This document shows, piece after piece, positions 33,213 to 42,388 of a stretch of 64,000 bases of DNA. A model generated the notes under the pieces. The model saw only the letters and a list, made by a program, of their open reading frames with translations, was not told where the DNA came from and did no database searches. The position numbers and the translations under genes were made by a program. The DNA comes from Symsagittifera roscoffensis (Eukaryota > Xenacoelomorpha > Acoela > Convolutidae): assembly GCF_963678635.1 (NCBI RefSeq), contig NC_087068.1, positions 19,870,714 through 19,934,713 of the forward strand. Reading direction: 5' to 3'. The number at the start of each line of letters is the position of its first letter. Positions within the stretch are counted from its first letter, which is position 1.

Positions 33213-33607
33213 ATGTCTATCAAAAAACATTTGAAATTTCTCGAGTTACTTTACAAGAAAAAAGAAAAAATTCCAATTGATTTTCTTAATGATGAAATAT
33301 ATGTTGACTCTTACTTTTTCACAATTTTTTGGACGTCTATGTTGTCCAAAATAGAGTTCTCCGACTTGGGGAAACTTACTCAATCAAAATGCGTATCAAA
33401 GATTCAATCTTAACGGCTGAATTACACCTCACAAGGAAAGAAATTTTGTTTATTCTCGAGAATTTGATGTTAATGAAAAAATCGTACGAGTTTATATCAG
33501 AGACTCTTTTTATCCCCTACCCAATACCCAAATTTCTAAAATTTTCCCAGCAAAGTTCTTTATCCTTCTTTTCTTTAAAAATTTTTGAAGTTCAAAATCC
33601 TGCTTGA
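33213..33607 (+). pseudogene. Unknown conserved small gene, long copy with one frameshift
   Basis: Starts MSIKKHLKFLELLYKKKEK, shifts frame near 33335 and continues VVQNRVLRLGETYS to a longer C-terminus than in the tandem modules (LTRKEILFILENLMLMKK and on to 33607). About 130 codons in total. No signal peptide or membrane segment. Related copies: 22136-22417 (-) and 47518-47930 (+). Family unknown. Confidence 0.45.
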
Positions 33608-33749
33608 TTCAGATTTGAATCAGATTTCCAGATATTTGCTTTGAAAAACTCGACAGCTTTGAGTTATCCTCCCATATCTACTTCAAAATAAAAAAAACTG
33701 GACTATCTACTCGGATGTCATCATTTTCTCATTGATTACGTACAAAAAA

Positions 33750-33950
33750 TTCAGTTAACTTCATGAAAAAAATTGTGGAAATGCTACTTGTTCGCTATTC
33801 TTTCGTTACTTATATCGGCGATATTTCTTATTATTACAGCGAACAACTTTTGGTCATTTAATTTTGCGATTGCTTTTGTGTATATTTTTACTTATTTGGA
33901 AGATTTGTGCCCTTTAAAGGCAAATTTGCCTTTGATTGGATACGACAACT
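33750..33950 (+). pseudogene. Small membrane protein gene, broken copy
   Basis: Frame pieces MKKIVEMLLV and then, one frame away, LISAIFLIITANNFWSF match the intact ORF at 48030-48218. One frameshift near 33795. Follows the unknown small gene in both places, so the two belong to one gene cluster. Confidence 0.45.
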
Positions 33951-34115
33951 AGAACAAAAATGAACATTTTTGTGATTGGAAACGACAATGCCTAAAATGG
34001 AGTTTTGTTTCCGATTGGACACGACTTTTATATAAAAACTCCATAAAAGGAAGCTGAAATCTGATTGGATACGACTGCAATCCAAAAAAGGAAAATCAAT
34101 TCTGATTGGTTAAAC
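33930..34115 (+). promoter_or_regulatory. Array of five GATTGG boxes with a TATA-like element
   Basis: GATTGGA(T/A/C)ACGAC or GATTGG occurs at 33934, 33974, 34013, 34063 and 34103, spaced 40-50 bp. TTTATATAAAAA is at about 34026. These would serve the ORF at 34406. A partly preserved copy of the array is at 48230-48420. Confidence 0.45.
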
Positions 34116-34405
34116 CCACACATTCGAGTTGAAGATACTCCTAACTCTTAACTGAAAATCATTTTATTTTCAACTAAACTACCGTGAACTACCTCCTCTC
34201 TCATCTCTAAATACCTTAATTTCAACTTATCTTCTGTCAGCTTCCCCCTCCCTCAGCTCTTTCTTGTTTTTACTCTTTTACTCAACTTAATGCGCAAATG
34301 ATCATCTCAGTGCAAACTAGCAACCTCATGTACTCTGTAGAGTTTTAGCCTGATCTAGCACAAATTCAAGAGCGAGAAATAGTGTCTGGAGTTTTTCTCG
34401 TGCGA

Positions 34406-34792
34406 ATGGACGTCCCAATCCAAGTCTGGCACATGGTGGAAGTGATGCGAAGGGACTTCAACGAACATCATATGACACAAGTACCCATGACAGAGAACCA
34501 ACTTGAAGAAATGCAAATGATGGAGGAATTTTCTGAGCATGTGGGAATGAACTACCCCGAGATTCCTGACTCAAGATTTGTGGATCAACCATTCGACGAC
34601 TTCCTCTTTCTTTGGGAGAAAGCAGGATCAGCCGAAAACCCCATCACAATAGATGAAGATGAAGGTTTCTCAGAAACCATGACCACTCAAAACACCCCTC
34701 CACAACAACCACCAGCGATGGAGCCTCGTCCAGTTCTGCGTTTTATAGAGAACGTCCAGAACTCTTCTGCTGCTCGAGAGCTCTTTGATTAA
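34406..34792 (+). CDS. Acidic 128-residue protein, unknown, with SUMO-interaction-like motif
   Basis: ATG at 34406 gives an uninterrupted 128-codon frame, Met- and Glu-rich in its first half (ENQLEEMQMMEEFSEHVGMN). ENPITIDEDEG is a hydrophobic-then-acidic stretch like a SUMO-interaction motif, and a Pro-rich part and LRFIENVQNSSAARELFD follow. The base composition is visibly less AT-rich than its surroundings, which supports coding. It lies behind the GATTGG array. Family unknown; a Maverick accessory or regulatory protein would fit. Confidence 0.55.
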   Translation: MDVPIQVWHMVEVMRRDFNEHHMTQVPMTENQLEEMQMMEEFSEHVGMNYPEIPDSRFVDQPFDDFLFLWEKAGSAENPITIDEDEGFSETMTTQNTPPQQPPAMEPRPVLRFIENVQNSSAARELFD

Positions 34793-35079
34793 ATATTTTT
34801 GTAAATATTTGTTGTTTGGTATTGACCTTGTTTTTTGTAACTAATTCATTTCTTCAATTTCACTTTAATTATGAGAATAGATGAGAGGTTCAGGGTAAAT
34901 CATTGAAAAACAATAAGAACTTAATTTAGTGCTTCGAACTCGCACACATGTTAAGAAACTGGATTAATTTTTGTCCACATTAAAAAAACACTAGAAAATT
35001 TGTACACAAGTAAGAAACACCTGATGGTTTTTGCATCTCGTCAAAAAAACTCACACAATCTTGCCACCTTGAAGAAAAA

Positions 35080-35645
35080 ATTGAAATACTTTTCTTGTTT
35101 TATCGAAAAAAGTGAAAAACGTTTCGCATCTTATCAAAAAAATTGAAGCACTTTTCGCGTTTTGTCAAAAAAAGCTTAAAAAATTTTTTCGCATCTTGTC
35201 AAATAAATTGAAGCAGTTTTCGCATTTTGTCGAAAAAACTGAAACACTTTTCGGATTTTGTCGAAAAATGTGAAACACTTTTCTTCTTTGTTCGAAAAAG
35301 CGAAACATTTTTCGCATTTTAGGAAAAAAGTGAAACCTTTTCACACACGCTTGAAAAAACTGAAACACTTGTCACATCTTGCTGAAAAAAAACGACACAC
35401 TTTTCGCAGTTTATGGAAAAAAGTGACACACTTTTCGCATTTTGTCAAAAAAATTGAAACACTTTTTGTAGTTGGAGGAAAAAAGTGAAACAGTTTTTGC
35501 ATTTTGTCGAAAAATTGAAACACTTTTCGCATTTTGTTGAAAAAGTTGAAACATTTTTTGCATCTTGTCAAAAAAAAGTGAAACATTTTTTGCAACTTGT
35601 TAAAAAACTTGAAACCTTTTTGCAACTTCTTGAAATCAAAAGAAA
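35080..35645. repeat. Minisatellite of about 28-31 bp units
   Basis: Roughly 18 diverged units of the type AAAAAxTGAAACACTTTTCG plus CATTTTGTC. The overlapping frames on both strands (Phe/Lys-rich) are products of the repeat. Confidence 0.85.
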
Positions 35646-35649
35646 TATT

Positions 35650-36650
35650 ACAACTTTCTTACATGTTTGAAAAATTTTTTGCAAATTTCTTAGCAACGGT
35701 GAGTTTTTTTCTTTCTTAAAAATTTTGGTGATATCGTAAACATATGAGAGAAATTAGACAGATTGTCAAAAGTTTTTTTTAAAAAAATTTACATCATGAC
35801 TATTTGCAAATGCATAACCATCAAAAAAACAGTCATTTCTTTTTAACAAATGTTGTTCATATTTTGAGTTTTCTACTTTACGAATTCTTTCTAGAAAAGG
35901 TAAGCCGATAGTTTGTGTGGAAGCTAGTTTCTGGTTAGAACATAAAAAGTGACGTTTGAGTTTTTTGCGTAACAGTCTTTTCTTTGCAACACTTCTGCTT
36001 CTTTCCTGCTCCTTTTTTCTGCTCCTTTCCATTTCAAATTGTGATGAACAGTGCGGTCAGATGATCGAAAACTTCGCCAGTTGATGAAATAACATTCGAA
36101 TAAAAATGTAATTGTACAGAGTGTAAAAACAATCAATAATTTGGTATGTGAAATGAAAATTACCCAATCGTTGTAAAATTTGATCGAAAGATGAACCAAT
36201 CAAAAGTATGTGGAACTCACAATTTTCCAAAGAACAATAAGAATTGTGGGTAGAGACACAAAAATTATTGGTTACTAAATATATTCTTCGTAAAAATTAC
36301 TGCAATTTGAAATAAATAGGGAGTTTTAACAATATTCTGAATAAAAGCTGGGAAGAGCTTGACACATAGCTGCAGCCATTTGGAACAATCATTTTTGCTG
36401 AGAATTGTGGATTTATAACGGAACAATAACACCTACACAATTCCATTTTTGGAAATTTCACTCAAAAACTCCAATTATATTTCTATTTCCTTTTATGGTT
36501 AGTTGAATGACTCGTATTGTTTACTTCCATTTTCATTTAATCTCAAAATTATTTCTCTCCTTTCTCTTCATCTGATCAGTTTCTTCTCCTATTAAAAATG
36601 TACTTAAGAAAAGACACTACTCCCAATTATATTTAATTCTCAAAAAATCA
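35650..36650. other. Non-coding stretch before the Maverick genes
   Basis: Short frames on - at 35766-36199 are Lys/Arg-rich without recognisable motifs. I see no repeat match. This may include the lost left end of the Maverick. Confidence 0.4.
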
Positions 36651-36829
36651 AACAAAAATTGGGAGATTTGCTTGGTCCCGAAAATACTACAAGGGGAAAA
36701 TTTATTTTGAATCCTGCTGTCAATTATTCAAGAAAAATTAGTTCGGACAACTCGAAAAAAGATAGCGAGTCTATTTTGGTGAAAAAGAATGAGGAGCAAC
36801 TTCGACAATTAGAAATACTGTTATTCACG

Positions 36830-37160
36830 ATGCTGAAAACCTTGGATTCGTTCCTATATTGGAACTCACTTCTGACAAGGAGTCAACTATGGATCAGGAG
36901 CTTGCCAACTGCAACAAAGTGTATGACATAGCAACACACAATAGAAGACAAGTTTGTGTCACGATCAAAAAGTACAATGTTAACAAAACTCCCTACATTC
37001 AGATTCGACTTTTCACCGCAAAAGAAAATGAAGCAATGAAACAAGTTGCCTATGTCAACTATACTTTGAACGAATTCAAAGAACTGTCTCAAATTTGGGG
37101 AGACTTTATTTTTGTTGAGAACTCTAATGTACAATTAATTGTGTTATTTATTTTTTTGTA
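36830..37160 (+). pseudogene. PC4-like ssDNA-binding domain frame 1
   Basis: The frame reads RRQVCVTIKKYNVNKTPYIQ, then IRLFTAKENEAMKQV and YTLNEFKELSQIWGDF. The pattern of two strands, an IR pair, a loop and an LTxxEFxxL-type helix resembles PC4/Sub1 single-strand-binding domains. A preceding frame (36659-36931) is out of register with it. In a self-replicating transposon this could be the ssDNA-binding protein. The assignment is by pattern only. Confidence 0.35.
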
Positions 37161-37379
37161 GTTTAAATAATTATCCTCAAAATCATTTTTCATATAGTCT
37201 TCGCGTTGAGCAGTATGAGTTGGAATATTGGCTTTTCAAGAAATTTAATCTTAAAACTTTACAAAAAAAAAATTGAAACTTTTTCATATTGTTCTAGAAT
37301 AAAAAACCCAAAAAATGTCACTAACAATTTTAGAATCTCAAAATTTACCAAACTTGCAGATTTTGGACGTAGAATCACA

Positions 37380-37645
37380 AATATCTCATTTTGAGTGGAC
37401 TCTGCATAAGGGTAGAAGAAAAATTCACATAGGATGCAGATCCGATGGCAAAAAAAATTATAGAATATCGTAGAACTGGAAAACATTGGAAAAAGAATCA
37501 TTCTTTACAACTACAAAGAGAAGAATATGATAAGTTACTCGATGTACTTCCTTCATTACTAGGTTATGTAGAGACATACAAAAAATTTTGCATCATTATT
37601 GACGAATGCACTGTAGAAAATGCACGTAGAAAAATTGAATGAAAA
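37380..37645 (+). pseudogene. PC4-like domain frame 2
   Basis: Pieces RRKIHIGCRSDGKKNYRIS and, one frame away, TGKHWKKNHSLQLQREEYDK followed by LLDVLPSLLGYVE again give strand-strand, a basic turn and a closing helix as in PC4-like folds. It sits 0.3 kb behind frame 1, so the original protein may have had two such domains. Frames downstream to 38047 (for example 37620-37880) are probably its broken C-terminus. Confidence 0.35.
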
Positions 37646-38087
37646 TCTGAGAATTTTTGAGAATATAAAGCAAGAATTTCCTTCAAATACGAAAAGAAAA
37701 AAATTATTTCTTGAAATCTTTATTGTTTTGAACCCGGACATAAATTTGAAAGAAATGGACCAAAAATTTCCTTTTGGAGGTCTAATTTGGAGGATACGGA
37801 AATTCCTGTATGGATTGATTTTTCATACTTCAAAATCTTTAGACTACATGCAATTATACATGACTCTGCTGGATCTGTGAAATCTACTACAACAAAAGGA
37901 CCTGGGTATTGTTTACAACAAAAGGACCTGGGTATTGTTATACTGCACCTAGTCTCCCCGATTCATGCTGGTCACGTGACTGGATTATGTTTCTGTTTAT
38001 ATGTTAAAATCTTTGCTTCCTCGGTATTTGCATTGTTCGATTTTTAATCAATTTAATCAAAATACTGCAGAGGAAACAGTTAACAGA

Positions 38088-38558
38088 ATGAGGCTGGTTG
38101 TATTGGATAGTGAATGTATTGAAAAGAAAATAGTGAAGAGTTAGGAGTTTATAAGGAAGAACAAACTGTAGGATATTCCTTTCTTCCTCCCAAAAAATTC
38201 AAACTAACATCCCAATCTTCTTGGTGTACAAGGCATCTTCATGGAATCAATTGGAGCAGTGGTTATAAAAAATGTATTGAACTTGAAAAAATATTGAAAA
38301 ACCTAGAAGCCACAGAAACGTAATTTTTTGTAAAAGGTTATAAAAAATGTAGAGTTCTGTCAGAATTTTTCGAAACAAAGATTATTAATTTAGATGACTA
38401 CGCTTGTCCTATAATTCAGTTTTCGATTTTTAAAGATGAAGAATATGATTGGAGCTGTAGCAACTACTCATTCCGTCATGCAAAAACTCTTCACTGTGCA
38501 GAAAGAAAAGCATTTGCTTACGGAACTTGTACTCGATGTTTTCTTAACAAATTGTAAA
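38088..38558 (+). pseudogene. Exonuclease-like Maverick gene remnant
   Basis: ATG 38088 gives MRLVVLDSECIEKKIVK and a stop. The next frame reads GYSFLPPKKFKLTSQSSWC, HLHGINWSSGYKKCIELE, a TAA at 38320, FFVKGYKKCRVLSEFF, and ends in CPIIQF and LHCAERKAFAYGTC. The LDSE start is like the first motif of DEDD-type exonucleases, and the HCAERKA end recalls an uncharacterised family found in invertebrate mobile elements and viruses. Other DEDD residues could not be placed, so function is a guess. An intron-like TTTTTTTTTAG precedes the next gene. Confidence 0.35.
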
Positions 38559-38633
38559 TCATAATAATCTTAGTGTACTACCATTTTCAAACTCTTATTA
38601 AATTTCATTGTCAACTTTTTTTTTAGAGTTAAG

Positions 38634-38896
38634 ATGGTCGATCAATGTGACAAGCCCGTAAATTTAGGAAATTTTGTTTTCGTTGAAGAAAATCATGAAC
38701 GAAAATCATGGAAATTGTTTGGACGTACATGTAATAGATCTCTTTTAGTTTTTTGTGCCATTTTTTTGTTATAGTTTTGATGCTATTATGTGCAATCGTT
38801 CGAATTATATTATCCACAACATGTCAAGAAACAACACTTTGGGTAGCTGTCTTATCAAGTACAGTCAGTTATATTGTACCTTCTCCAAAGCTATGA
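38634..38896 (+). pseudogene. Maverick membrane protein upstream of the ATPase
   Basis: ATG at 38634 follows (T)nAG closely. The frame reads MVDQCDKPVNLGNFVFVEEN and a hydrophobic SLLVFCAIFLL run, and stops at TAG near 38775. After a frameshift, LMLLCAIVRII and WVAVLSSTVSYIVPSPKL continue to TGA at 38894-38896. That TGA overlaps the ATPase ATG (ATGA). Small membrane proteins just before the ATPase are common in Mavericks; their role is unknown. Confidence 0.5.
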
Positions 38897-39602
38897 ATAA
38901 AATAATATCTACCAAAGAACGATTTTTTATTTCCCTAGTTGGTCCAAGTGGATCTGGAAAATCTCATCTTATTTTTTATTGGTTGAAAATTGGAACTTAT
39001 CAACCAGCATTTGACAAATTTATTTATTTTTATCAACATTATCAACCTCTTCATAGTCAAATGCAAAGAAAAAACCTCAAGTTTATCCAAGGAAAAAATT
39101 TTGACTTGATTGAAAATTGTTTTGATAACGGAACTAAATATTTGCTTATATTTGATGATTCTTGTGAGGCAATTTCGAACTCCAAGCAGTTTGTAAAAAC
39201 TGCCACTGCTGGAGACATAGGGGACTGAATACAAAATACATCAAACACAATTTTTTTCATCAAAGCAAATTTTGAAGAGATGTAGAGTTGCAAAATACAC
39301 ACATAGTCTGGTTCAAGTCGCCGAAGGATGTTTTACAAATTAATACATTAAGTCTACAACTAAGTCTAGGATCTCAATTGAAAGCGTGGTATCAAGATGC
39401 AATATCTGTTCGTTATGGTCATTTACTTATTGATTTAACCCCAAAAACAGTTGATTCACTTAGGTATTGTTCTAATAGTGACTCAGTTTCAACAAAATTT
39501 TATTTACCAGCTGGAATAGAGACAAAGTTTTTGTACGATGAGTACACAATACGTCTCTATTCTCCCAAAATTTCAAAAATTTTCTCTAAGACTTCGAATT
39601 AA
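38893..39602 (+). pseudogene. Genome-packaging ATPase (A32/FtsK-like) with one frameshift
   Basis: Begins MNKIISTKERFFISLVGPSG; the Walker A loop is GPSGSGKS (near 38942). Walker B is YLLIFDDSCEAI (near 39140), with the acidic pair as in A32-type packaging ATPases. The first frame stops at 39226-39228; the rest is in another frame (39288-39602), with QNTHIVWFKSPKDVLQINTL and GHLLIDLTPKTVDSLRYCSN. The role in an intact element would be pumping DNA into a capsid. Walker motifs are intact and the damage is a small indel near 39230-39290. About 235 codons in all, normal for the family. Confidence 0.85.
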
Positions 39603-40200
39603 TTCATTCTCAATTGTCCAAAAGTTTTCATTCAGTTTCTGAGCGAGTGTTTAGTAAACCTATTGAGAGGAGAGCTTCGAGACCTTCGGAAAGAGGACGT
39701 AGTAAAATATCGAAAACAAATTTCAGAACTAACACAAAAAAAGAACTCCTCTACACAAAAGAAGAATTATTTTAAGTTCAACAAAAGGGTTACAATTGAT
39801 ATCTATCGTCACCCCTTTTGTCATTAAACGATTGACATAGTTTGGAACAGTTGTTTTAATTTCGTACTCAGTTTATCAATCACAAAGTATTCTTCCAAGA
39901 AATCAAAAATTGGATCAAAAGCAAGAAAAAGAGGAGATTGTACCAAAAAAAGTTTGACCTGTTACAGTGCTGTAAATGCGAGGTTGAAAACGAGCAACAA
40001 TAAGCACCTTATTGATTTAATTTTGAATTCTGCTAGAATTAAACTCAGCCAGTCAGACAAAATTAAATTAGATAATCGATTTACAAAAGAATCTATTGTT
40101 GACTTTGTGTGAGCACAAAAGCAAAAAAACACCGATTTTCCAGATATTTACTTTACTATTTTGGAAGCAACTCAACTTCCTCCTAAACTTGTTATTAACA
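39603..40200 (+). pseudogene. Small Maverick genes between ATPase and integrase, decayed
   Basis: One frame (about 39626-39775) reads FIQFLSECLVNLLRGELRDL followed by RKEDVVKYRKQISEL. A later one (about 39960-40205) reads NARLKTSNNKHLIDLILNSA, a TGA, and ATQLPPKLVINKIA. They look like two short helical proteins. I recall similar small ORFs from animal Mavericks but cannot name a function. Confidence 0.4.
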
Positions 40201-40205
40201 AGATT

Positions 40206-40760
40206 GCCTAAGCAAAAGATAGAGGAAATTGGATTGCTTACAAAATCTGAAAAGGTAAGACTAAGCAGATTGTATTCTAGGAGTAGAGCTGCGTACGGTT
40301 CTATTCAAAACTTGAGTAAAGCGAGTGGTTTATCAAAAAAGGAAGTAGAAAAGTTTTTACAAACCAGGACATCGTATACAAAATTTGATCCACCAATCAA
40401 GTGTTTCCGAAGACTTCAAGCTTTTTCTAAATATATCAATGAAATCTTGTGTATGGACTTAGCTTGTGTAGACAATTTTGCTAGTCAAAACAATGGAGTC
40501 AAGTATTTATTAGTTGCTCTAGATATTTTTTCGAGATTTGTCAGAGCTCAAACAATAAAAACAAAGTATGCCAAAGACACTTTACAAGCTTTCAGAAAAA
40601 TGATTTCTCGAAAAAACACTCCTGAAAAATTTTGGGTTGATAAAGGAACAGAGTATGGGGGAACTTTAAAAGAAAATTAAGGAGAAAGACATTGAAGTTT
40701 ACTCAGCAATGAGTGAAACAAAAGCTGTAAAACAGACTGTAAAACAGTGTTCAATAAACT
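40206..40760 (+). pseudogene. Maverick retroviral-type integrase (truncated by frameshift)
   Basis: An open frame covers 40096-40680. An N-terminal LYSRSRAAYGSIQNLSKASG region is followed by the core: MDLACVDNFA (first Asp), KYLLVALDIFSRFVRAQ, then FWVDKGTEYGGTLKEN (second Asp). A frameshift at about 40676 moves the continuation, KEKDIEVYSAMSETKA, to the next frame. Here the catalytic Glu should follow shortly, but the sequence degenerates after TKA. Mavericks use this protein to insert their DNA. D and D are intact; the E segment is lost. Confidence 0.8.
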
Positions 40761-40779
40761 TTGCCCACTACATAAGGCT

Positions 40780-41295
40780 TGTGTATGGGACTTTGTTGAT
40801 TCAATTCCTAAATGTGTGTAAGTCAATATTTTTTCTTTTTTCTATCCTAAAGTACACTATCAAACTATCAGTATCTGTTTTTAGATGTAAGGCAGCCTAC
40901 AATTGCAAAGATGGATGGTTTTTCACTTCTGCAAAAAATTGAAAGAGTTTCTGAGCTCAGGTTCAAGTACATGGGATCATGCCCTTCTGATACAGTAGCT
41001 CAACTAACAAAGTACTCTTTTGCAAATATTATTTCAGCCCCCAAGCAATGATAGAGGAGAACACTGAATCATGATTGCTCTACTACTTTGCTGATTCTTT
41101 GGGAAGAAAGAGATCAACTTATCCCTTTTTGACGAAAACCTATCAACGAATGGTTCCTCGAAACCTACAAAAACTGATAATATGTGTGGATTTTGCGCAA
41201 TTTATATAGCATTTTTTCTTTTTTTATTTTTTCAGATGAATTTGAATCATGTTCATGATGTGCATGTTTTGAATTTTATCAGCAATTTTATGTAA
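40780..41295 (+). pseudogene. Adenovirus-type cysteine protease of the Maverick
   Basis: Pieces in order: ACVWDFVDSIPKC, an intron-like segment (GTAAGTC at about 40818 to TTTTTAG at about 40884), DVRQPTIAKMDGFSLLQKIE, SCPSDTVAQLTKYSFANI, DRGEH at about 41052, YYFADSLGRKRSTYPFLTK near 41080, TDNMCGFCAIYIAFF near 41176, and NHVHDVHVLNFISNFM ending at 41295. His in GEH, Asp in FADSLG and Cys in MCGF fit the adenain catalytic set. The codon after the His is TGA, where family members have Trp. There are further frameshifts. In an intact element it would mature capsid proteins. Confidence 0.65.
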
Positions 41296-41299
41296 AAGT

Positions 41300-42059
41300 G
41301 CATTTTTGATTTGTAAGTGTAAATTTTTGCAGAAATTTTAATATACAATGTAGTGAATTGTTTGATTATTGTTGTAATTCATTTAATTATATTCCTTAAT
41401 TTTTTTACGAAAAGCATCTTAGCAACTAACCTTTTAGTGAGAAACACGGAGAATGATGATGGAATATGGATGTTGTAGTCTCCCAATTGAGAAAGTTAAC
41501 GATAGAATATATAAATTTACGAAAATTGTAACCAACTTCTAGTTGTATAATCTTCTTAAAATTTTACTATGAGAAAGATAGAAAAATTGTTATACAAAAA
41601 TATCAGACACAAAAAAATTATGATACTATATTTTTCTCAAAGTAAGCTTTTACCGGGGCAGAGCAAATGATAAATTCGGATGATAATTTTTGGAAAATTT
41701 CAGAAATTTATAAAAAAAATTTTTTTTTAGATTAAAGACAAAGTGATGGAAGAGAACTGAAATGAATCGTAGTAAGAAATATGACAGGAGCTGTCATCCG
41801 TTCTCCAGATAACCTCGGGAATAAAAGATTAAGTGGGATATAAAAGTAATCCTACGTGAGGAGCTGTAAATATTCCCCTGATATCTCGTGGAGCGTAATA
41901 ATTAACCTGTCAAAGATAATCCCCTCTTGACAATTTTCCCAGATAACCTGAAGGAAAATAAATAAGATGAAATAAGTACTTAAAAGATTCTTTCGAGAAA
42001 AAAAAAACATATTCTGTGATATATTAGTTTTGATCCCATACTCTAAATCGAAGCTCAAT
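41300..42059. other. Non-coding region between protease and polymerase
   Basis: AT-rich, no frame with recognisable content on either strand. Confidence 0.4.
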
Positions 42060-42388
42060 TTTCGACAAAACTTACCATCTGAAACTTACCAACCAATTTT
42101 TTTTCGATTTTTTAAAATAAAAATGTTTTTGCAAGACAAAAATGTATTTGCCAGTAAAACTTAAAAAATTTTCAAAAAGTTTTCTGAAACTTATCATATG
42201 AAACTTACCAAACCGAAGTTTTGTGAGACAAAATAGCCTTTACATATCACAAATTGTAGAAATTAGCTAAGAAATGCAAGTATCGACAAAATCGAGCTCA
42301 AAAAATTCGGGCGCCAAAAATTATTTCTGAAATTTACCATCTCAAACTTACCATCTTAATACAAAGGAAACCTATTCCCTATCCTAAT
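42060..42388 (+). repeat. CTTACC-type dispersed repeat, copy 1
   Basis: Repeats of GAAACTTACCATCTGAAACT type are followed by CCTATTCCCTATCCTAAT. Related blocks lie at 46440-46785 and 48600-49085 in the same orientation. This copy ends exactly where polymerase-coding sequence begins (42389). Confidence 0.7.

Noticed and set aside
35165..35670. Several Phe/Lys-rich frames on both strands
   Set aside because: They arise from the 28-31-bp minisatellite; frames on both strands at once show that the repeat, not selection, keeps them open.
40240..40275. A 30-bp GTAAGA...TTCTAG intron inside the Maverick integrase
   Set aside because: The sequence between is in frame and continues the protein, and 30 bp is too short for a normal intron.
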